DNA from: Ostrinia nubilalis
Taxonomy: Eukaryota > Arthropoda > Insecta > Lepidoptera > Crambidae
Length of the DNA: 64,000 nt
Assembly: GCF_963855985.1 (NCBI RefSeq)
Contig: NC_087111.1
Location: 935,001-999,000 of the forward strand
Reading direction: 5' to 3'
Numbering within the stretch: position 1 is the stretch's first letter; every line of letters starts with the position of its first letter. The notes under the pieces are model-generated. The model ran no database searches and was not told the origin of the DNA. It was given only the letters and a program-made list of their open reading frames with translations. Made by a program: the position numbers and the translations under genes. Below, piece after piece: positions 51,186 to 60,200 of the stretch.

Positions 51186-52170
51186 CTATCGACATTGGAT
51201 TCGAAACGATATTCATTTGACATGGTCGATATGAATCAAGTCTACTGAACGCATTTGTATAATCTCCAAACTAAATTCAGTCAAGTTGTGCGTCTGTTTA
51301 CTGTTACAGTAATCTGCATAGCTCCAACTTGGAACTACTGCATTGTTGGCTGCAGTAACTTCAAATTAAGTAGAACCAACATTGGCTCATCCCTCCATCC
51401 TGGTGTTTACTTGGATGCAGCAAGCAATTGCACGTGGCTTCGTCGGTTGGCGATAAATATTCATTGAAATAATCGTGGAAAATAACACAATTTTACTTTT
51501 GTACCCTGAACATATGATTTTACTTGAAGATTATTATTATGAACTTACTTACGTGTTCTCTTCGTGTAAAATTTTCAAATAACTAACTGTTATTTAATAC
51601 CAAGTCTCTTGTAGTCCTAACATTAAAATTTGATTGTCCCATGATTAGAATGTGAATATAGAGTCAATTTCTGATGGAATCTTCTAAAATAATAAACAAA
51701 CGTCCACAGTATGAAATCAAATTATATCTGGATCATTACAAAATAAACGATTGTTTCACACATTTTAACTAGACACGAAAAAATAATGTTCACCAATTTA
51801 ACTTGTGATTTTTTGGGACATACTTAATCCCTGAAGAAATGTCTCTCTTTATAGCTAATGTATAATTTATCAAGACGCATTTTGAGAGAACATGTTGTTT
51901 TAAAATACAAAAGATTTTGTTACGAGCATAATCGCAGCTAAAATATTATTCGATGTTTTTGTTTATGCCAGTAATAAAAAATATGATTTAAGGATTATAA
52001 ATTGAGTAATGAATGTAGTGATTTATTTATAACATGTAAATTAATCACTAAATTGTAAAAAAAAAGTATAGTTCTGGGATATAATCTTTGGTTGTTATGA
52101 TGTTTCTTTTAAATGAATATTTTAATTGTTTATAATAAAATATTATCTAGCCTTACTACAAACTAAGGCT

Positions 52171-52318
52171 CTGTCAAACGGCGGGCGTTGTCGTATCTTT
52201 ATAAGCTATACATTAACGTTTCTTTAAATCACTCTTCATGTGTTAAGATCCGAAGATTCGTCACAATATTACTTAACTGTCTACAAGTCATTTCTTGCGA
52301 CTCCCGCCGTTTGACAGT
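52171..52318. mobile_element. MITE with CTGTCAAACGGCGGG ends
   Basis: CTGTCAAACGGCGGG faces CCCGCCGTTTGACAG. The interior is AT-rich and unrelated to other elements here. Confidence 0.65.
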
Positions 52319-53171
52319 GCATTTAACATCAACTCATTTGTACAGTCGACTGCACATCAGACTATAAATCAAAAGGGCATCTATTACCGCGAAATAAGGT
52401 ACAGTTTAGCTTGAAGTGCCGTCGTCAGTACTATGAAAGGCAAATAACTAAAAAGATATTGTAAATAGGATAAATATTATATCATTCACAATCTACGCTT
52501 TATTATCACGATCAAATTCTTTATTAATAATAGGTTAACGTAGTAATAGGTGTACCCATAAAGTTATATTTGTTATTTTTGAAAATTAGTGTTTAAACAA
52601 GCTTTTAAAGAACTATTCGCATTGTTTTTACAAATATTGTAAGGTTTTTATCAGTTTTTATGTATGAGTAAGGATATTTTCACAATGACAATTCCGTGAC
52701 AGTGAAAACGTAACTTAAGTATTGTATTGGTTCTGCTAATAGAAACCCTCCCACTTTTACAGGCACATACGCAATACCAGTGTGGCCGTACCCGAACCAG
52801 TGGTTGTGGCAGAATTGATACCACGATGTTTTAAACTTTCGTGAGTTAACATAAGGTTCAAAGCTAATAACGAAAATTAAAAGGAAGATTTATGCTAAAC
52901 GTGCATAACATAAAGTTGCACAGTTTTTATTTTAACAACTTGTTATGGTCATGGTCATGGCCAACAGTCAATTTGCCGTCTCCTTTACAGAACTGAACTG
53001 GAAGTTACAAATTCAGTATTCCAATGAACGTACAGCGCTGTTTGCGATGCACTCCAAGCGCTGCAGCGGGAGTAAGCATTTGAAATTGAAATTGCATTTG
53101 GGAAAGCTATTATTAGCATTTCAAATAAAAAAATATTTATTTAGTACTTGGGTAATTTACTACAGGTCAAG

Positions 53172-53232
53172 TTGTAGATCCTGGCTACACAGGCGTTGCA
53201 GCGGTGGAAACGAGAGGTGGGAATAATTCCAT
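53172..53232. repeat. Dispersed repeat fragment (see 14300-14380)
   Basis: GTAGATCCTGGCTACACAGG, GTTGCAGCGGTGGAAACGAG, AGGTGGGAATAATTCC; inverted relative to the copy at 14300. Confidence 0.5.
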
Positions 53233-53813
53233 ACTAAGAATTACAGACAAAAAGGTGTAGTAAAGTTTCTTTCATTTGTAGCTCTTCTTTAAAATTCTTG
53301 AGAAACAATTAACGGTCTGAAAATTTTCATTGTGAAGACATCCTTATTTTATATATTTTTTTAATTTAATATCTTGGTAATATTGTTAAACTATGCGTAG
53401 AATTGTTTTATTAAATGTATTTAGAATTAGAATTTTGTTTTTGTAGAAGAGTAATCGTTTATATTTACGTAACGCTGTTCCAAGTGACTTTTTTATTTAT
53501 ATAATAATAAAATTATTAGTAAATAGACACAAAAGGAGTAGATAGAGAAAATTATCGCCTAAGCTCGTTTGTAGTTTAAATACAACCAACGTGGCTACGA
53601 CGTCTTTTCAATGCAGCAATTGTTATTTTTATAAAAATTGACAACCGCAAGGAAAATTCACCGCCCACATACTACAGTCGCCTAGAAACCGAGAAAATGT
53701 CGTTCCGAAGAAACAACTTTATATTATTATTAGTTTATTCGATTACATTTTATTGGATACGATGGATCTTAATACAATGTGTAATAGATCTAAGAATATA
53801 CTTAGATACAATG

Positions 53814-54064
53814 TCCATTGACCGGCGCGCGTCGGAGCGCACTTACACGGCCGTAAAGAAAATAGTATTTTATTAACAGTTCTTAGAGTCGTAATTGCTT
53901 ACAACTGATTAAGTGACATTTTTGTCATTCATGTTCGTCCGGATTGAAATGTCAGTTAATCAGTTGTAAGCAATTACGACTCTAAGAACTGTTAATAAAA
54001 TACTATTTTCTTTACGGCCGTGTAAGTGTGCTCCGACGCGCTTCGCCGCGCGTCGGTCAATGGG
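53814..54064. mobile_element. Long palindrome, about 100 bp arms
   Basis: CCATTGACCGGCGCGCGTCG...ACAACTGATTAA (53814-53912) faces its near-perfect complement at 53956-54064; TGACATTT/AAATGTCA pairs further inside. The right arm has about 14 extra bases (CTTCGCCGCGCG). Weaker pairing extends about 20 bases outward on both sides. A foldback-type MITE is likely. Confidence 0.8.
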
Positions 54065-55912
54065 CATCGTACCTTAAGGTTCGTAGAGTGGCTGTCCAAT
54101 TGTATGAAAACAACCTAGCTACAGTCATGTCACTTCTGTGCTAGAAACTTAGAAGTGACTGGGAATCTCAAAATAACTAGCATCCCAATTAGGTATTTAT
54201 TTTCACCAGTTTGGGCGTTAATTTTCTCTATCTAACAAGTTATTACAACATAGATCTACGTATTAAGTTTCTTTTCTCTGGCGACAGAGAAAGATAGAGT
54301 TACTAAAAATAACGCTTTACAATAATTTTATCAAATACGGACTTAAAAAGCTGAAATATTCTAAATTATTGTAATGTTATACTAAAGGTAGTTATAAGAC
54401 TAGTTATAAGTTAGTAATTTAAGAAACCGTTTAAAACACTGTTAAAATACAGATTAAAGAAATCGCAGTAAAAAGTACAACACAAATAAGTATTATCACA
54501 AACTACTGAAATGTTTGCAAGCTTTGTTGAGGGTAGTTTTCCACAATAACTAACGAGGTAACAAGAGCGGGGAAAATTATTTAGAGATCGTTAGCGACAT
54601 TTTGAATGCTACTGAGCTTCAAATTATGCTCTTTATTATATGCCCTGAAAACTACAACTGTTCACGTACATTTAGACTTGGGCACACACACTGTACCTAC
54701 GTTTCATAAAATAACTATGCACATTTGTGGCACCGGGCACGCCTAAGACAAGTTGCGTTGAAGTCGCGTCGCGTTAAAGACGACTGTGTGACAGAGCCTT
54801 AAAATACGATTTATTAATGTAGTTACAGTTCAAATGATACCTACCTGATTTAAAATTGAAACTTTTCATGCGTAATAATAATGTTATGGAGCTCGTAATT
54901 TTCCTGAATATGATATTTGACTAACTTTCTCTCGCTCTTTTTGGATTCTTACAAGATATTGACTCACATGATAGTTTGCTGAATTTGCCAAAAATTGGGA
55001 CCGTCTGTTCAAAACCCGTGAAATTGTGTAGTTCAGAGGGATTACTTCATAATGTCATTTCCCTTGATATTTTATTAAGGTAGACAAAAAACTATAGTTT
55101 GATGCGACCGATTTATGGCAACAGGACTGCAAGATTTCGGTTTTTTTCATTCTTTTGTGAAACTTGAAATAATTAAATTATGTTGCATGTAAAAGCCGTC
55201 AGTCATTAAGGAGTTTTTTTCCATTTTGCTAAAGTTTTAGTTACCAAAGTAAACAATAAATAAATAAAAATAAATACTAAATTGTACCTATTAAAACAAA
55301 ACTTTACTCATAACAATACCTAGAATGTATGAAGTGAATAAAACACAAACGGCACATTAAGTGTAACGTAATGACGATAAGATCACCCTTATTCCCAGGA
55401 GAATAAGAGAACCTTTTGCAGTCCAACTGCAACGCTTTTTGAGCCGTCGGTGTATATTTTGTTTTTATTTATAAATGGATTGAAACTTTATTTCACAGAT
55501 TATATTAATAAATTTACTTTAATTTTACTGTATAGAACTAAGTATAACAATAGAAATATAGTTATTGTACCATTTTACAATACAATACGCTGTTTTGAAT
55601 TCTGTTCCTAGCTAAATAAAGACCAATTTAACATTCTGTGCGAGTGACAATTATTACGGCTATAATTTATTTTCATTTGTTTTTCAGGTATTTTAGTAAT
55701 TATTTTTTATAAACCTATCAACACGGCTTCGAAAAATATAGGTAACTCGAAAACTGCGAAAAGTGCTCCATCTCTTAAGTTTTCACTAGATATTATTTTT
55801 AGGAAATCCTTTATAATAAGTAGTCAACAATATTCATTAACAGGTATGCTTCCAACTAAGGATGGGTAAGTACATATCCAAAATACAGGACAACATTGAA
55901 AGATTATTAATA

Positions 55913-56111
55913 CGGGTGTATTCACAAACGATGCTTGCTTAAGTGAAGCACAACGTTATGCGAAGTCGAAAGCACAGCGTTGAATAGAGCTCTGTGATTG
56001 GTGCGTGTGTATCACTCCGCCACTTAAGAATTGTCTATGATGAATAGGTTTTTCGGACCCTGTGAGACTGTGAGACCTCATACTCATAGTATTGTTTGTG
56101 AATACGTGTGT
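55913..56111. mobile_element. MITE family B, copy 6
   Basis: TACGGGTGTATTCACAAACG to GTTTGTGAATACGTGTG. It carries an insert (CACTTAAGAATTGTCTATGA) not seen in other copies. Confidence 0.7.
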
Positions 56112-56680
56112 GTTATTATTTCATTAATGGAAGTTGATAATGTTATGTATCTTATATGCCAACCATATGTCAGTCAACCAGGCGAAACGTAGTGAGACTG
56201 TCACAACATTGGTGAACAGAAGAATTAAGAAATTCAGCAACTTACTGAACTTATTAAAGAATATTAACAAAATTATGAACAAAGATTTTATCGGAAACAA
56301 ACAGATGGAAAAATGTATTAGTTATAATTACTCGTAGGTACAATATTAAAAACATTAACTTTGATATTTTGAACACAAATACCTATGTATACTTCAAGTT
56401 TCACATAAGGAGTAATTTCAAGAACCGAAGACTAGGATAGAAGATACACATCGCCGCAAGAGCGAAGAGGACGCACTCCGCCGGCATTAGAATCAGTACG
56501 CTTTGTCGTCACTTACGCGTGAGTTCACAAAACGAACTGATTCTTTCGTCGACGCGTGCGCTGCTGCTTCGGAATGAGAAGAAAAGGAAGAAAAAAATAA
56601 GAAGAAAAATAAAGAAAAGAAAAAAAGAATAAGAAAAAAGAGAAGAAAATACCTAAGAAGACACACCTTATACATATATA

Positions 56681-56900
56681 CTAATATTATAAAGCTAAAG
56701 AGTTTGTTTGTTTGTTTGTTTACTTGAACGCGCTAATCTCCGGAACTACTAGTCCGATTTGAAAAATTCTTTAGAAAGCCCATTTATCGAGGAAGGCTAT
56801 AGGCTATACAACATCACGCTACGATCAATAGGAGCAAAGCAAAAATGAAACATGGAAAACGGGTTTTCACGCGTACGAAGTCGCGGGCACACCCTTTACT
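56681..56900 (+). mobile_element. Helitron-like element, copy 4, diverged
   Basis: CTAATATTATAAAGCTAAAG start, (GTTT)n at 56701-56720, CTCCGGAACTACTAGTCCGA and an end GTACGAAGTCGCGGGC before ACTAAT. It lies just downstream of the second gene's poly(A) signal. Confidence 0.65.
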
Positions 56901-56993
56901 AATTAATACAAGATGTTTAGTAATAAATGATGTACCTTTAGAAGATTTTTATAAAAATATCAGTTAATACTCGTAGTAAATTTTTTGGAAAGT

Positions 56994-56999
56994 TTTATT
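56994..56999 (-). terminator. Poly(A) signal AATAAA of the Kazal-like gene
   Basis: AATAAA on the - strand lies 161 bases after the first stop codon (57160) and only six bases after the end of the alternative frame (57005). It is the first such hexamer after the last exon. Confidence 0.65.
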
Positions 57000-57004
57000 G
57001 ACAA

Positions 57005-57156
57005 TCAACATCTTCTTGCCTTCATGTATTCTGATTCCGACTCAAGCGCAATTTGTTCTGCCTTATCCAGAGCTTCTGTTATAATAGTGAGTAATTCTAG
57101 ATCTATGCTTCTAGTCAATAAATTGTCAGAAAATATTTGTATTGAATCACTATTTG
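57005..57156 (-). CDS. Possible alternative last exon of the Kazal-like gene
   Basis: If the acceptor GACATGTGACAG is used, the phase fits exon 5 and 49 codons follow: ANSDSIQIFSDNLLTRSIDL, then ITEALDKAEQIALESE, ending KARRC. The composition (balanced acidic and aliphatic residues, helix-like) looks coding. The acceptor lacks a good pyrimidine tract. The alternative reading is a one-base deletion in exon 6. Confidence 0.4.
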
Positions 57157-57159
57157 CTG

Positions 57160-57218
57160 TCACATGTCTTCTACCATGTAATCTCGATCCAGAAAATCAT
57201 CGTTGTCATATTCGTAAT
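57160..57218 (-). CDS. Kazal-like gene exon 6 (acidic tail), first reading
   Basis: It follows TTTTTTTTTAG at 57219 and encodes DYEYDNDDFLDRDYMVEDM, then TGA. A shifted frame continues with coding character to 57005 and can be joined by another acceptor at 57157 (GTGACAG). Which tail is used cannot be decided from sequence. Confidence 0.6.
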
Positions 57219-60200
57219 CTAAAAAAAAATGGGAAAAATCTAAGTACCCTACATTGGACCGCAAAGGAAAAGGGTCACAGATATTGCCGAAAGTACCTGA
57301 CCTACATTTATGAAACAAAAAATAGTGGAAAAACTAAACATTTTTATTTATTTTACATTAACTATAGAAAACTTGAATTAATTTAGTCTTTATCATAAAG
57401 CTAGGTCAGGTACTTTTGAAGATACTCAAGATTATCTAACCGACCCTTTTTCTGTACCTACCTATATTTTGAAATAGGCGTAAAAATGAGTACCTATGTG
57501 ACTATGATTTTTTATACTCCTATACAAATTGATATTGTCTGATCGATCAATTAGTCTGGAGATTTATTTATTGTTTTAATGTTTAATGTAACTAGGTAGG
57601 TATATATACTCAACATCAAATAAATCGCACCTTCCGCGACGCGAACTTCAAAGATTTTCTTCTGACACAATCATGGTGCCCCAACAATATTGGTGTTATT
57701 TGAAAGCCCAATAAATATCCTTAAAGAAAAACACATTCAATTTCTTAATAAATGATTAACATATACCATAAATGTGACTTGAAAAAAGACCTCACTTTGG
57801 GCTCACCTCTGGCATCAATTAGACCATTTTTTATGGTTATAAAACCAAATAATGATCTCACATGTCCTCTTTAACAGATGGATAGCGATTAATCCCAACT
57901 TAACAGTTTTATAGCCATAAAAGTTGGCTCAAGCGTAACTACCTATTTTTTGAAGAAGTGACTCTGGATCCTTCTAACGACACATTTTTGGGGTAAAAAC
58001 CTTTCCTATAATGAAATCAAGTTTAGAACTAGGCTTTTAAGTAGTGCCAATATTGGTGGGAAGTGGGGATGAATACGTTTAAAAGTGCTTGTCGCGGGAG
58101 GTGCGATTTATTTGACGACGAGTGTAGGTAGATGATGTTTCCTACGAATTGTATTTTGTACCTATAGGTACTCGAATTGTATCCTACTTTGTTGCTGTAT
58201 TATAATGATGCGGTTTTCACCTATTATTTATCTAAGTGACAAGTTTAGTTTGCATGATTTGCATCTAACAATGTGACTTAATATAGTTTTTTGTAAATGC
58301 AGAATGCAATGCAAACTTGTTGGTTATCTAAATAAACAATGAAGCAACTTTTATGTAATAATACTTACGTAAGTAATCCGTAAACAATTTTACAGGAAAA
58401 CATGGGCCCATGTGTGTTACTTGCCAAACTAAGGACAAAAAATACGTAAATTAGAATATTGGTAGGTACTTATTCTTAAGAAGAAATGATATCTGGATTT
58501 TTAACATTTACCATCATAATACAATTTGAATTTATCTATATTTTGGGACATTTGCTTATGCCAATATCGCAAAATCAGATTTTACGTAATGTGTTCTTTT
58601 CATGTTTTTCAGGAAACATGAAAAAAATTCTTGTAGGAAACTTGACCGGCGACCGTACACCGACACAAAATGTGTAGTTAAATAAAAGAAGGCAGAAAAA
58701 TATTGTATTTACCGTCATATCTCTCCATGCAGTTGACGTACTCAATCATGCAGTAGTTCTTAAACGTCATGTGGTTATAATATATCGTCTTGCCACATAC
58801 ACTTCCTGTACTAAAAAATTGCAACATTTGCTTTGATGATTAAAACCTACCTAAGAGTTATGCTTTAACCACACCAACGCGTGCAGATGTCCATCGCGCC
58901 GGCGCGATCATAGGCTAATGACAGGTCGCGCCAGCTGTCATAGGTCGCGTGACCTGTCATTGGCCTATAAGTGCGCCGGCGACGGCGATCTGCACGCGTT
59001 GGTGTGGTTGAAGGTTTAAAGTTCAAATATCACTAGGAAAGTCATTCATTGGCCAGATGTGAAGCTAGATAAACAAATGCGCAGCGCAAAAAACTTCGGC
59101 CCCACAGGTCCAGAGTATCAACTTCTAACGGATCAAATACGTAACGTGAATCTCATTAGTTATCAAATCAAATCAAATAATTTTATTGCATAATGTAGGT
59201 CACTCAATAAAATATTGTTCAGCAACATCATACCATATCGGCATGCAACAGAATCAATTTTCAATCAGTTAGATTCTCATATTCCAACGGTTTCAGCCAA
59301 ATGATGCTGGACAAAGGCCTCCAAGGATTTCCATAACGACTGGTCCCGCGCTCCCCGCATTCAGGTTCTTCCAGCGACCTTCACCAGATCGTCGGTCCAC
59401 CTCGTGGGGGACCGACCAGACCACGTTACGTCTTCCGTATTTTCAAAGGTTCATTTTTCACTCACTTTAATTAACAGTTTATTATGATGCAATAGAACGC
59501 TGACAAAGTTTAAATTACCAAAGATAATTATTATTTACTTACTTGAAGGCCCTCAGGCAGTAGTATGCTGTGTAGTCACAGTTCTCGTCGAAGGTCCATC
59601 GTTTCGGAGCGGTGCGCCGGCGGCGGCGGGTCGTAGTTCTTTGTGTGGTGAACCTGTTAAAGGATAAAGATCAGAGTCAATTCCAATTATGTATTCCTGA
59701 GGCCCTTGGGCACTTGTACACGTCACAAATAAAGCTTGACACCACTTCGGGACAAAATATGGACTGGTGATCAGAAGTGGTGGAAGAGACATCTTGATTT
59801 TCGACCTTGATGGACTGTGTTTCTTGCAGTGACTGCTTCTAAAAGAACTCAACAATGATGCTTATTGGTACAATTTCAACTCAACAATGGCCCTTATGGT
59901 TCGGAAGCAGTGGTAGAGCCGAGATTCTATTGAGTGAGGTATCTGATGTAGTGCTGAGGAATTATTATATGTATTTCTATTGGGATAGTTGAAAGAACGA
60001 AACTAGCCGCTTGGTGATGCTGTTATTCCTGAAAAATAACAAAAGAAAAACAAAACAAACAAAAAAATTGACAATCTGTATCTCTTTAAGGTGTCTGACG
60101 CAGAGGTTTAAAGAGAGAGAGAGAGCTTACGTCAAAACATTTTTGTAATAGGTACCTATATCAAACTAATTAATTTAAATATGTTTATATCCGTTGCCGT

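Larger units (their letters stand above)
48624..56993. other. Region between the two convergent genes
   Basis: It starts with the Ly6 3' UTR, whose end is not visible. Beyond it I recognise only mobile elements, listed separately. Stretches 51200-52160, 52330-53790 and 54070-55900 hold no gene or named repeat apart from the short fragment at 53172-53232. 56575-56660 is a purine-rich run on the + strand. Confidence 0.5.

Noticed and set aside
52945..53226. 93-codon frame MVMVMANSQFAVSF...
   Set aside because: It runs into a dispersed repeat also found at 14300 and shows no domain.
56985..57386. 133-codon open frame on the + strand
   Set aside because: It lies opposite the last exon of the Kazal-like gene; the - strand has splice sites, phase and a poly(A) signal.
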